DNA of 61,421 nucleotides from Alistipes sp. (GTDB lineage Bacteria; Bacteroidota; Bacteroidia; Bacteroidales; Rikenellaceae), in contig JAHHQN010000012.1 of the NCBI GenBank assembly GCA_020026375.1, forward strand, positions 1 to 61,421, in the 5' to 3' direction. Both the position numbers and the translations under genes were made by a program. The notes beneath the pieces were generated by a model. The model worked only from the letters and a program-made list of their open reading frames with translations. It searched no databases and had not been told where the DNA came from. Numbering within the stretch: position 1 is the first letter of the stretch; each line of letters begins with the position of its first letter. Below, in pieces: positions 34,975 to 43,517 of the stretch.

Positions 34975-37887
34975 TCAGCTGTCGGCGGACGACTCCCCGG
35001 CCGACTGCTGCGAGCGGTAATCCCGGGGGGTCATGCCGTACTTCTGGATAAACTCCTTGTAGAAGTAGGAGCGCGAATTGATGCCCACCGAGAGGTAGAT
35101 ACTCTGAATCGGCGCGTCGGTCGTGCGCAGCAGTTCGGCCGCCTTCTCCAGACGGCAGAGCTTCACCAGCTCACCCGGCGACACGGAGCACTCCAGCTCG
35201 CCGAACTTGCGGTAGAACTGTCGTGTACTGAGACACATCTCCGAGGAGATGAACGGAATGTCGAATGCCTTGTCGGTGATGTGGGTCTCAATCAGCGAGA
35301 GCAGTCTGTCCAGAAACTCCCTCTGCTCGTCGTTCCTCACCGTGAACGATATGCCATAGCGCGTGACCTGCTCCGAGGAAAGTTCCCCCACAGGTGCCGC
35401 CGCCCCACCCTCATCGGCGGGCAACGAAGTGTCGCGGTGCTTGAGATAGAGGTATTCGAGATACATGCCCAGCAGCAGGAGCAGCAGGAAGAACAGAATC
35501 TTCGCGCCCAGCGACTGGTAGAAAGGTTGTGCAATATATATAGGTAGCTCCAGCATCTTGGTATTCTTCTCCGAGATGTCGCGCTTATACTTCACCTTGA
35601 AGATGTATTTTCCGGGCGGCACCTTCATATACACGGCCTGCGTCGCCTCCGAGAAGTTCGACCACTCTCTGTCGTACCCCTCCAACATACAGGAATACTC
35701 GATATTCTCGCTGTTCATATAGTCGGGTGCAATATAATCGAAGGTGAAGAACGAGTAGTCGGAATCGAACCGCCAGCCCTCCTTATCTCCGCGACGATAG
35801 TTGAACCGCCCCTGCAAACGGTTGTCGACACTGAATTTACGCAGCACCACATCGGGATAGAACTTCTTGATGACATTGGTGTTGCGGTAGAGGTACAACA
35901 GCCCGTCGCTGCCACCGAAGAACAGGTGGCCGGAATAGGGACATTTATAGTAGGCGCCATCGCTGAACTCTCTGATTTTAACCCCCTTGCCGAAGAAGGT
36001 ATGCACCGAACCGTTGTTGGGGTTATACTTGTAGAGTCCGTTGTTGCTGCTGAGCCACAGGAAGCCGTCGCTGTCGGGCAGCACACCGTGAATCATGCCG
36101 GCCAACAGAGAATTGTCGTCGCCGAGGAAGTTGATGCGGTGCATCGTCCCGTCACTGTAATTCATCGACACCAGTCCCGAAGCCGTACAGACATAATACT
36201 TGTCTTCGTCGTAAGGCAGTATCGACAAGATGTCGTTGACCGATTTGTGGAGGTACTGCTCCGGAGAGACGGCCTCATATTGCCCGGTCTCCATGTTGAA
36301 GCGAATCAGACCACGGCACGCATCACCCAACCACAATATCGAGTCGCTCTCCCTGGCCATTGCCGTAAAGATGGTCAGCACCACACCGTTATTGTCCTTT
36401 ATCTCGCAGATTCGGGCGTTCTTCACCACGGGTGCGCCCTGTTCGAAGCCGATGGAGAGTTTCACCAGTCCCACCGACCCCACCGATACCCACAACGCCG
36501 ACCCGTCCTGCTGCTTGAGGCCGTGGAACGTATATGGATTGTCGAGTCGGGAGATAAAGTCGGGCAGGCCACGCAACGGATAGACTTTCCTGCGTTCGAA
36601 CGAATAGAAATAGAGCGCATTACGGTCACCTCCGAACCACATGCCCTTATTGACGGTATCCTCCTCGATGAAGAAGATTTTGTTGTCATTCCACTTGTGC
36701 AGGTGGCTGTCGAGCGGACGCACCTCGCCGTCCATGATGTGGAACACCTCCCTGTGCAGGTCGGCACGCTCATATTCGGGAATGTAGACCACGCCGTCGC
36801 CCTTCGTTCCGAACCACAGGCCGCCATTGCAGTCTGTCGCAATGCAGCGAATCTGACGATTGAGCATCGGCGAGAGCTCCTTGAGCATGATGCTGTGGGC
36901 GATGGAGTTGTTCTTCATGATGGCCATCGCACCCTGTCCGTCGGTGCCTATCCACACAATGTCGTTGTTCACGTCCTTGAAGGCCGAAAAGGCACACAGA
37001 CGACTGTCGATGACCTTCTCGCGGTAATGATTTTCGGAGACCAGACGCACCAGACCGTTGCGCGAGAAGGCCACGATAATATCGTCGTGGAGCGACAGCA
37101 CATTGGCGATGGCGCCGTATTTGCGCACCAGATAGGCGATGTTGCTGATGAAAATCTTGCTCTTGCGCGTGGGGTCGTAGAGGTATAGGTTGTAGTCCTC
37201 GTCGATGAAACTGAAGGATTCGTGCTGCATGTAGTGGTCCAGCACCTTCTTGTGGTGGAACTTGATGTGCGCCTTGTCGAAACGCAGTGCGGCCGGCTCC
37301 TCGTTGTCGAACGAATTGATCGAATAGTCGACAATGGTGTCGGAGTTCTCGGGCATGAGCATCAGATGCCCCTCCTTGTTGACAAAAGCCTCGTAATGCT
37401 CCTCCAGCGAGCAGGTGTCGACATAGAGGAATTTTCCCAACCGCGTATTGTAGTACATCAGCGAGTCGCCGTTGATGGCCCACGTATTGCCCGCAATGTT
37501 GGAGTGGATATTCCACTCCATGGTGTGGTTGAAGGTCTTTTCCACCGCACGGCTGACCAGCGAGAAGCGGCTGATGTCGCGGTAGGTCTTGACCCACAGG
37601 CAGTGGTTGTCGGCCTGACAAATCTTGTGAATGATGTTGCTCCGCAGCCGGCCTTCGGTGGAGGTGTTGTTGTAGACCTCGACATTCACACCGTCGTAGC
37701 AGTTGAGTCCGTCGTAGGTGCCGAACCACAACAGGCCCGACTCGTCCTGACAGATACACATCACCGCACTGCTCGAGAGTCCGTCGGCCGTATTCACAAA
37801 TTTGACATGCAGGTCGTCGACCGTCCGCGCCGCACATGCAACGATGCCGGCCACGAACGACAATAACGTAGCTATGAGATATTTCAT
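34975..37887 (-). CDS. Membrane-tethered propeller sensor with AraC DNA-binding domain
   Basis: A 970-residue regulator. After a signal peptide (about 1-20) a periplasmic sensor carries two-component-regulator propeller repeats (DESGLLWFGTYDGLNCYDG near 48-66, NGGLWFGTKGDGVVYIPE, SDGFLWLSSNNGLYKYNP) and a Y_Y_Y domain before the membrane (YSCMLEGYDREWSNF). One membrane helix lies at about 793-815, then a linker and an AraC helix-turn-helix pair at about 860-957 (ISSEMCLSTRQFYRKF, SVGINSRSYFYKEF). Hybrid two-component regulators of this kind normally carry a histidine kinase and receiver between the membrane and the AraC domain; both are absent. The layout is closer to SusR-type regulators, with ligand binding transmitted directly to DNA. 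It probably controls the operon downstream and the divergent GH92. Confidence 0.9.
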   Translation of the reverse strand: MKYLIATLLSFVAGIVACAARTVDDLHVKFVNTADGLSSSAVMCICQDESGLLWFGTYDGLNCYDGVNVEVYNNTSTEGRLRSNIIHKICQADNHCLWVKTYRDISRFSLVSRAVEKTFNHTMEWNIHSNIAGNTWAINGDSLMYYNTRLGKFLYVDTCSLEEHYEAFVNKEGHLMLMPENSDTIVDYSINSFDNEEPAALRFDKAHIKFHHKKVLDHYMQHESFSFIDEDYNLYLYDPTRKSKIFISNIAYLVRKYGAIANVLSLHDDIIVAFSRNGLVRLVSENHYREKVIDSRLCAFSAFKDVNNDIVWIGTDGQGAMAIMKNNSIAHSIMLKELSPMLNRQIRCIATDCNGGLWFGTKGDGVVYIPEYERADLHREVFHIMDGEVRPLDSHLHKWNDNKIFFIEEDTVNKGMWFGGDRNALYFYSFERRKVYPLRGLPDFISRLDNPYTFHGLKQQDGSALWVSVGSVGLVKLSIGFEQGAPVVKNARICEIKDNNGVVLTIFTAMARESDSILWLGDACRGLIRFNMETGQYEAVSPEQYLHKSVNDILSILPYDEDKYYVCTASGLVSMNYSDGTMHRINFLGDDNSLLAGMIHGVLPDSDGFLWLSSNNGLYKYNPNNGSVHTFFGKGVKIREFSDGAYYKCPYSGHLFFGGSDGLLYLYRNTNVIKKFYPDVVLRKFSVDNRLQGRFNYRRGDKEGWRFDSDYSFFTFDYIAPDYMNSENIEYSCMLEGYDREWSNFSEATQAVYMKVPPGKYIFKVKYKRDISEKNTKMLELPIYIAQPFYQSLGAKILFFLLLLLLGMYLEYLYLKHRDTSLPADEGGAAAPVGELSSEQVTRYGISFTVRNDEQREFLDRLLSLIETHITDKAFDIPFISSEMCLSTRQFYRKFGELECSVSPGELVKLCRLEKAAELLRTTDAPIQSIYLSVGINSRSYFYKEFIQKYGMTPRDYRSQQSAGESSADS

Positions 37888-37911
37888 CGGTCTAAGGGTA
37901 GTAATTTTACA

Positions 37912-37943
37912 TAAAAGTAGGTATAAATTATTTTTCTGCCAAG
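37912..37943 (-). promoter_or_regulatory. Promoter of the sensor-regulator gene
   Basis: Minus strand: CTTG (37940-37943), 20-bp spacer, TACTTTTA (37912-37919), 25 bp before the start codon. Both boxes are one base from consensus. Confidence 0.5.
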
Positions 37944-38062
37944 ATTTTCGACATAAAGTTTAATTTATCCGCCCCAACGTCGTGCCGGGTGTTCTGTTTT
38001 TCCTCAGATTCCCCTCTCTGAATGGCGACAGCCGCCCGTGGGGAAGAAAAATTCGGACCGTG

Positions 38063-38094
38063 CTTGACATTTATCGATTTATTTCCTATTTTTG
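38063..38094 (+). promoter_or_regulatory. Promoter of the second GH92 gene
   Basis: CTTG (38063-38066), 20-bp spacer, TATTTTTG (38087-38094, matches TAnnTTTG). The predicted 5' leader of about 200 nt is long for this organism and may be regulatory. Confidence 0.55.
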
Positions 38095-38299
38095 TAATGC
38101 CTTATCATACCGGAAAACGGATTTTTTCATTACCAACCCTCTAATCTCATTATCGATGAAATTTCACAAATCCCCGACTTAGGCACCATCACACCCCATC
38201 ATGAGCTGCGGCAGGCATTCTGTCCGCCCTCCGTCACACCGTCGTTGTCCCCCCGGGGATACCGACCGACAAGTTATCCCCTAAATCGTAACAAACAAC

Positions 38300-40588
38300 A
38301 TGAAACTATTCAAAACCACCCTTTCGCTCCTACTCTCGGCCGGAGTGTTCCTGTCGGCCGCGGCCGACAACCGCAAGACCGACTATGTGCGTCCGCTGGT
38401 CGGCACCGACGGCTACGGCAACGTCTATCCCGGCGCACAATATCCTTTTGGCGCCATACAGATAAGTCCCGACACCGACAACGACTTCTACGATGCCGCC
38501 TCGGGCTACAAATACAGCCACAACACCATCATGGGCTTCTCGCTCAACCACCTCAGCGGAACGGGTATCCCCGACCTGGGCGATTTCCTCTTCATGCCGG
38601 GCGTGGGTGAGGTAAAAATCGAACCGGGCAGCTACGAGCAGCCCGAAACCGGCTACCGCTCGCGTTACAGCCACGACAGAGAGTGGGCCTCGCCGGCCTA
38701 CTACGGTGTGGAGCTGACCGACTACAACATCAAGGCGGAGATGACCGCCGGACTCCACAGCGGCATGCTGCGCTTCACCTACCCCAAGGCCGACGACGCC
38801 TACATCATCATCGACATGAAGCACACCCAGCTGTGGAAGTGCAAGTGGGCCAACTTCAGAATCGAGGACGACTACACGGTCAGCGGCTTCAAACTCGTCA
38901 GAGGCTGGGGTCCCGAGCGCAGGGTCTACTTCACCGCCCGTTTCTCGAAGCCCATACGCGACTTCGGCATCATGGAGCAGGGCAAGCTCGTCTGCTACAA
39001 CACCTCGCGTTTCCGCTCCTCGAAAGAGGCCTGGGGCGAGGACCTGAAGTTCTGGATGCGATTCAAGACCGAGGAGCAGGAGCAGGTGACCGTGAATGTG
39101 GCCATCTCGTCGGTCGACGTGAAGGGAGCCATGAAGAACCTTCAGACCGCCGACGGCAAGACCTTCGAGCAGATGCGCGAGGAGGGCGAAGCACAGTGGG
39201 AGAAGGAGTTGTCACGCTTCAATGTCGAGGGTGACCAGACCACCAAGGAGACCTTCTACACCTCGGTTTACCGCTGCTTCCTCCACCCCTTCCTCTTCCA
39301 GGACGTCGACCGCCGCTATCTGGCCCACGACAAGAGCATCGAAAAGGCCGAGGACTTCACCAACTACACCACCTTCTCGCTGTGGGACACCTACCGTGCC
39401 TTCCACCCGCTGATGAACCTGCTGCGTCCCGACCTGAGTGCCGACTTCGCCAACTCGATGCTGGCCCACTACGACCGCAGTGTGGAGCACATGCTGCCCA
39501 TCTGGTCGTTCTACGGCAACGAGACCTGGTGTATGATCGGTTACCACGCCGTATCGGTGCTGGCCGACATGATTGTCAAGCAGATTCCCGGCTTCGACTA
39601 CGAGCGCGCCTTCGAGGCCATGAAACGCACGGCCACCAACCCCAACTACGACTGTCTGCCCGAATACACCGAAAAGGGCTGGGTACCCTTCGACAAGGAG
39701 CGTGAGTCGGTGTCGAAGACCCTCGAGTATGCCTACGACGACTACTGCATCGCCCGCGCGGCACAGGCTCTCGGCAAGGACGACGACTACAAGTTCTTCA
39801 TGAAACGCGCCATGTCCTACAAGAACATCATCGACCCCGAGACCAAATTCATGCGCGGCCGCGACATGAAGGGCAACTGGCGCACGCCGTTTGCTCCGGT
39901 GGCCTATCAGGGTCCCGGTTCGGTGAACGGCTGGGGCGACATCACCGAGGGCTTCACCCTCCAGTATTCGTGGTATGTGCCTCACGATGTCGAGGGACAC
40001 ATCGAGGCGATGGGACGCGACCTCTACAAGATGCGTCTCGACTCGCTCTTCACCACCGAACTGCCCGACGACATTCCCGGTGCGCACGACATTCAGGGAC
40101 GTATCGGTGCCTACTGGCACGGCAACGAACCCTGCCACCATGTCATCTACCTCTACAACTATCTGGGCGAGCCGTGGAACTGCCAGCGCTGGATTCGTTA
40201 CGTGTCGGACAACTTCTACGGCAACGAGCCGGGTTCGCTGAGCGGCAATGACGACTGCGGACAGATGTCGGCATGGTATCTGTTCAACACCATGGGCTTC
40301 TACCCCACTGCCCCATCGAGCAACATCTACAACATCGGCTCACCCACCGTGGCCGCCGTGGAGATGCAGCTGGGCAACGGCAAGAGCATAAAGGTGACCA
40401 CCAAGAACTGGAGCAAGGAGAACCTCTACATCGCCAAGATGTACCTCAACGGCAAGGAGTACACCAAATCCTACATCACCTACGACGATATCCGCAACGG
40501 AGCGGAGATTCACTTCGTGATGTCGAAGCGTCCCTCCCACAAGCGAGGCACACGTCCCGGTGACATTCCGCCCTCGACCATCGAGTAG
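38300..40588 (+). CDS. GH92 alpha-mannosidase
   Basis: A 762-residue exported GH92 enzyme with a signal peptide (1-22, GVFLSAAAD) and no lipobox, so probably periplasmic. Landmarks run as in the fused GH92: YVRPLVGTDGYGNVYPGA, NHLSGTGIPDLGDF, the acid region EGFTLQYSWYVPHD, WHGNEPCHH and the base region GNDDCGQMSAW, then EIHFVMSKRPSHKRG near the end. Length is normal for the family. HGNEP fits the motif linked to alpha-1,2 cleavage in characterised members; linkage remains a prediction. It is transcribed away from the sensor-regulator gene and is a single-gene unit ending at 40606-40641. It would trim mannose in the periplasm after SusC/D import. Confidence 0.94.
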   Translation: MKLFKTTLSLLLSAGVFLSAAADNRKTDYVRPLVGTDGYGNVYPGAQYPFGAIQISPDTDNDFYDAASGYKYSHNTIMGFSLNHLSGTGIPDLGDFLFMPGVGEVKIEPGSYEQPETGYRSRYSHDREWASPAYYGVELTDYNIKAEMTAGLHSGMLRFTYPKADDAYIIIDMKHTQLWKCKWANFRIEDDYTVSGFKLVRGWGPERRVYFTARFSKPIRDFGIMEQGKLVCYNTSRFRSSKEAWGEDLKFWMRFKTEEQEQVTVNVAISSVDVKGAMKNLQTADGKTFEQMREEGEAQWEKELSRFNVEGDQTTKETFYTSVYRCFLHPFLFQDVDRRYLAHDKSIEKAEDFTNYTTFSLWDTYRAFHPLMNLLRPDLSADFANSMLAHYDRSVEHMLPIWSFYGNETWCMIGYHAVSVLADMIVKQIPGFDYERAFEAMKRTATNPNYDCLPEYTEKGWVPFDKERESVSKTLEYAYDDYCIARAAQALGKDDDYKFFMKRAMSYKNIIDPETKFMRGRDMKGNWRTPFAPVAYQGPGSVNGWGDITEGFTLQYSWYVPHDVEGHIEAMGRDLYKMRLDSLFTTELPDDIPGAHDIQGRIGAYWHGNEPCHHVIYLYNYLGEPWNCQRWIRYVSDNFYGNEPGSLSGNDDCGQMSAWYLFNTMGFYPTAPSSNIYNIGSPTVAAVEMQLGNGKSIKVTTKNWSKENLYIAKMYLNGKEYTKSYITYDDIRNGAEIHFVMSKRPSHKRGTRPGDIPPSTIE

Positions 40589-40605
40589 CCCCTCTTCCGA
40601 CAAAG

Positions 40606-40650
40606 AAAGGCAGGTAAAACACTTCGGTTTTACCTGCCTTTTCTGTTTTG
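40606..40650. terminator. Bidirectional terminator
   Basis: Perfect 15-bp stem (40606-40620 with 40627-40641), 6-base loop, T-rich on both strands. It serves the GH92 gene on the plus strand and the Ntn hydrolase gene on the minus strand. Confidence 0.9.
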
Positions 40651-40680
40651 GTGCAACGGGGAGAAGGTCCCGATGACAGT

Positions 40681-41778
40681 TTATCGAATGGTGATGTACT
40701 CCACGGGCTGCTCCTTGATCAAATCCAAATCGCGCAGCTGGTGCTTCACCGTCGAGAAGTCAATCTTGCTCAAATCGATGCAACGCAGCGTACTGTTGTA
40801 CTGGGTGCGGTAGTAGAATTTCAGTCCCTTGAGGTCGACGGCCGTCGTCCACTGTGTGGCACTGAGCATGTCGGGCATCACCTTGGGGTCGGGATACTCG
40901 ATGCCGACAGGAATATCGAAGTTGTTGAGTATCTGGAAGGTCTGCAACACGGCATCGTGACCCGTGGGCTGCTGGCGCGCCGAGGTGACGTAGAACACCG
41001 CTCTCACGAAACGCGACGGAGGAGTCACATCGCCCGGCAAACCCAGCGATGCGGAGCCGGCTCCGAAGGGACGAAGCTCCACGCCGGGAGCGATTTCGCG
41101 TGTGGGGGCGGCACCCGGCATGAGGTTGACATAGTTATTGAGGTTGAGCATCTGGAACTCGAACGACGGGGCATTGGTCACCACACCCACCTTGTCCTCA
41201 AAGACCGTTGGTGTGCCGTCGAGGTACTCGATGACCACCTGACGACCCGTGGCATCGGCCAGTCGGAAGTGTGCCGTGCCGAAACCCCTGCCGTAGGGTA
41301 CGACATGGATATTCTTCAACTCCTTCTCCAGCTCGTCGATGGTGGCGAAGTTGGCGACCGCCCACGAGAGGAACTGTCCGTCCTCGATGGTGGTGGCGTT
41401 GTACTTGGGATTATACTCCTCGAAGACACCATAGTGGGGGAAGTAGAAGAGTTCGCCCATGAGTCCCTTTTCATTGACGGCCTCGGCCAGCAAATTGTCC
41501 TTCAGCACACCGATGCCCACATAGCCGTATTTGGCCGTGATTTTCATGCCGTCATCGCCCGAGGGGGTCTGCGCCACCATCGTATAGCCGCGCGGCACAA
41601 CCATATAGCGCGAATCCATGACAAAACTACTCCACTCCATGGTACGTCCCACTACATAGCTGCCGTCGGCCGCCCGGAACGACACACCCGTGCAGGCCGA
41701 AGCCGAATGGGGTGTCCACATCGCCACCACGGCAGCAGCCGCCAGCAACGAACCTTTCAGAAGATTAAAATGCTTCAT
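40681..41778 (-). CDS. Linear amide C-N hydrolase (choloylglycine hydrolase family)
   Basis: A 365-residue exported Ntn hydrolase of the bile salt hydrolase/penicillin V acylase family. The signal peptide (about 1-27, ending HSASA) is followed at once by CTGVSF, so signal cleavage would expose the catalytic N-terminal Cys. Further family positions are GRTMEW (Arg near the Cys), VGIGVL, GLMGELFYFP, TNAPSFEFQ (oxyanion Asn) and SRFVRAVFY (Arg). I start it at 41778, not at a longer upstream frame, because only this start gives a signal peptide. Bacteroides members with this layout hydrolyse conjugated bile salts, but substrate (bile salt, penicillin V or acyl-homoserine lactone) cannot be fixed from motifs. 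A hairpin sits in its leader (41812-41837). Confidence 0.88.
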   Translation of the reverse strand: MKHFNLLKGSLLAAAAVVAMWTPHSASACTGVSFRAADGSYVVGRTMEWSSFVMDSRYMVVPRGYTMVAQTPSGDDGMKITAKYGYVGIGVLKDNLLAEAVNEKGLMGELFYFPHYGVFEEYNPKYNATTIEDGQFLSWAVANFATIDELEKELKNIHVVPYGRGFGTAHFRLADATGRQVVIEYLDGTPTVFEDKVGVVTNAPSFEFQMLNLNNYVNLMPGAAPTREIAPGVELRPFGAGSASLGLPGDVTPPSRFVRAVFYVTSARQQPTGHDAVLQTFQILNNFDIPVGIEYPDPKVMPDMLSATQWTTAVDLKGLKFYYRTQYNSTLRCIDLSKIDFSTVKHQLRDLDLIKEQPVEYITIR

Positions 41779-41795
41779 TGTTATTGAATTTATAA

Positions 41796-41858
41796 AAAAA
41801 ACAGTTGCCGGCTGCATCTTCGCCTTGTCAGATGCAGTCGTATCGGAAAAACAGTTGC
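41796..41858 (-). promoter_or_regulatory. Leader hairpin with flanking direct repeats
   Basis: CTGCATCT (41812-41819) pairs with AGATGCAG (41830-41837). On the minus strand the stem is followed, after about ten bases, by a run of T (41793-41800) just before the hydrolase start codon. The 12-mer AAAAACAGTTGC occurs on both sides of it (41796-41807 and 41847-41858, plus strand). It may act as an attenuator or protein-binding site. No matching promoter was found. Confidence 0.4.
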
Positions 41859-41892
41859 AAAATCCTCGCCACACCGCCGCCGGCCTACCTGC

Positions 41893-41939
41893 AAAAAAGC
41901 GATTCTGACGGAATCACATATCATTCGTCTGAATCGCTT
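41893..41939 (-). terminator. Terminator of the grx-mutY unit
   Basis: A 14-bp stem (41897-41910 with 41926-41939, one mismatch) and 15-base loop, followed on the minus strand by a T run (41893-41898). It starts 25 bp after the mutY stop codon. Confidence 0.85.
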
Positions 41940-41963
41940 GCTATTCTATTGTCAACGCCGCCG

Positions 41964-43007
41964 CTACTCCTGCGCCAGTGACAGGGCAAGGAGGTCGGCC
42001 ACAATTTTGGGCAGGGCGTAGGACGGAAGGTCGGATTTGGCCACCGCCACACACCCCTCCACCTCGGGCAGGGCATTCACACGCAGGCGGTAGCCGTCCA
42101 CCCACAACAGACGGTGGGTCAGCTGGTGTTTGCGGCGGTGGGACAATCGGGCAAGACACCCCTCCTCGCCGAACGTCTCCCGCAGGCGCGAAAACACCTC
42201 GAAATCGTTGGGCGGCGTGGCAAACTCCATCAGGCAGGGTTCGTACAGTCCCCGCCAGATGTCGTCGCCGTCTCTGCGGTGCAGCAGCATCTGACGGCCG
42301 TCCTCCACGAAAATATAGACCAGATAGCGGTTTCTGACGGCTGTCTTCTTCGCCTTGACGGGAAAATCCTGCACCGCCCCCTGCTCGTGCGCCACACACC
42401 GCTCCACGAAGGGACACCCCTCGCAGTCGGGGGATTTGGGCACGCACTGCAAGGCTCCGAAATCCATGATGGCGGAGTTATGGAGGTGGGGGTCGCTGCG
42501 GTCGAGCAGTTCGTCGGCCAGCGCGGCAAAGGTTTTCCGACCTTCGGTGGTGTCAATCGGCGTGTCGATGCCGAAGATGCGCGACAACACACGATAGACA
42601 TTGCCGTCGACCACCGCACGGGGCTGCCGATAGGCAAAGGCACAGATGGCAGCGGCCGTGTAATCGCCCACGCCTTTCAGACGGCGGATTTCCTCATAGG
42701 ACGAGGGGAAACGCCCCGCACGCGCCACCTCACGGGCGGCGGCGTGGAGATTGCGCGCACGACTATAATAGCCCAGTCCCTGCCAGAGTTTCAGCACCTC
42801 GTCCTCGTCGGCGGCCGCCAGCGAAAAGACATCGGGAAAGCGTTCCGTGAAGCGGCGGTAGTAGTCGTAGCCCTGTGCGATGCGGGTCTGCTGGAGAATG
42901 ACCTCCGAAATCCATATCAGATAGGGGTCGTCGACCTGTCGCCACGGCAGGTCACAGCGTCCCCTCTCGCGGTACCACGCCTCGAGAAGTCGGGAGAAGT
43001 CGCCCAT
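41964..43007 (-). CDS. mutY: A/G-specific adenine DNA glycosylase MutY
   Basis: A 347-residue base-excision-repair enzyme that removes adenine opposite 8-oxoguanine. The catalytic Glu is in ISEVILQQTR (about 34), the helix-hairpin-helix is LKGVGDYTAAAICAFAY, and the catalytic Asp follows in AVVDGNVYRVLSR (about 134). The 4Fe-4S loop has the normal spacing, C-x6-C-x2-C-x5-C (LQCVPKSPDCEGCPFVERC). The C-terminal NUDIX-like domain that recognises 8-oxoG starts near 225 (NRYLVYIFVEDGRQMLLHRR). Length is typical. It follows a glutaredoxin-like gene by 3 bp and is transcribed with it. Confidence 0.96.
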   Translation of the reverse strand: MGDFSRLLEAWYRERGRCDLPWRQVDDPYLIWISEVILQQTRIAQGYDYYRRFTERFPDVFSLAAADEDEVLKLWQGLGYYSRARNLHAAAREVARAGRFPSSYEEIRRLKGVGDYTAAAICAFAYRQPRAVVDGNVYRVLSRIFGIDTPIDTTEGRKTFAALADELLDRSDPHLHNSAIMDFGALQCVPKSPDCEGCPFVERCVAHEQGAVQDFPVKAKKTAVRNRYLVYIFVEDGRQMLLHRRDGDDIWRGLYEPCLMEFATPPNDFEVFSRLRETFGEEGCLARLSHRRKHQLTHRLLWVDGYRLRVNALPEVEGCVAVAKSDLPSYALPKIVADLLALSLAQE

Positions 43008-43010
43008 CGC

Positions 43011-43310
43011 TCAACAACCGCTGCCGTCGAGATTACACGCCGCACCCTCGCCCGTCGGACGCGAGCGCAGTCCGGCCTCTTCGGCCACAAGCGTCACCGT
43101 GCCGTCCTCCAGCACAAAGCAGGGAATGCCGACAATACCCCTGCGGCGCACCCCCTCGAAAGCAGGCGCCGTGTCGCGCAGGCGCAGAAAGGCCTTCAAA
43201 TCCCTGACGTGACGGCCGATGTCGATGATTTCGTAGTTGTCGTTTCCTTCGACCTGTGCCTCCACATAGGTGCAGTCGGGGCAGGTCGCCATACCGTAAA
43301 TGCGTATCAT
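43011..43310 (-). CDS. Glutaredoxin-related protein
   Basis: A 99-residue thioredoxin-fold protein: IRIYGMATCPDCTYVE carries the CPDC redox motif in the first strand-helix turn, and GIVGIPCFVLEDG has the cis-proline (IPC) typical of glutaredoxins. The C-terminus is Gly/Cys-rich (CNLDGSGC) and could bind metal or form further disulfides. The ATG at 43310 fits these features; an in-frame upstream ATG would overlap the promoter. It is first in a two-gene unit with mutY. A redox-linked role beside an oxidative-damage repair gene is suggestive only. Confidence 0.8.
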   Translation of the reverse strand: MIRIYGMATCPDCTYVEAQVEGNDNYEIIDIGRHVRDLKAFLRLRDTAPAFEGVRRRGIVGIPCFVLEDGTVTLVAEEAGLRSRPTGEGAACNLDGSGC

Positions 43311-43349
43311 AATCGATGTTGTTTTATTGTTTGGGGGAATCAATATGCA

Positions 43350-43380
43350 CAAAGATACGCATTTTTTCGTCGACATCACA
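43350..43380 (-). promoter_or_regulatory. Promoter of the grx-mutY unit
   Basis: TATCTTTG on the minus strand (43350-43357) is a perfect -7 match; TGTG at 43377-43380 stands at the -33 position with a 19-bp spacer. The start codon is 40 bp downstream. Confidence 0.55.
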
Positions 43381-43447
43381 TAATTTCACCGACAGGCCGA
43401 CGAGCAGCGACCTGCCGCAAAACGTCGGTTTATTGCAAAAATATTCG

Positions 43448-43455
43448 TACATTTG
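43448..43455 (+). promoter_or_regulatory. -7 element of ade
   Basis: TACATTTG, a perfect TAnnTTTG match, 62 bp before the ade start codon. The -33 box is weak. Confidence 0.45.
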
Positions 43456-43517
43456 TCTCTCACAACGCCCTCCGCCAATGCGGAGCGTTGTGCAGGAAAT
43501 TTTTTAATACGCAAACC

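Larger units (their letters stand above)
37888..38299. other. Divergent intergenic region of the regulator and second GH92
   Basis: 412 bp with no convincing gene. It holds a minus-strand promoter near its left end (37912-37943) and a plus-strand promoter in the middle (38063-38094), which leaves a leader of about 200 nt before the GH92 start codon. A 66-codon frame (37982-38182) has no protein-like features. Confidence 0.6.

Noticed and set aside
37982..38182. 66-codon plus-strand frame between the regulator and the second GH92
   Set aside because: Overlaps the predicted promoter and has no protein-like features.
42114..43517. N-terminal extension of the ade frame by 468 codons
   Set aside because: This part lies opposite mutY and the glutaredoxin-like gene. 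The ade family starts at 43518 and a -7 element precedes it.
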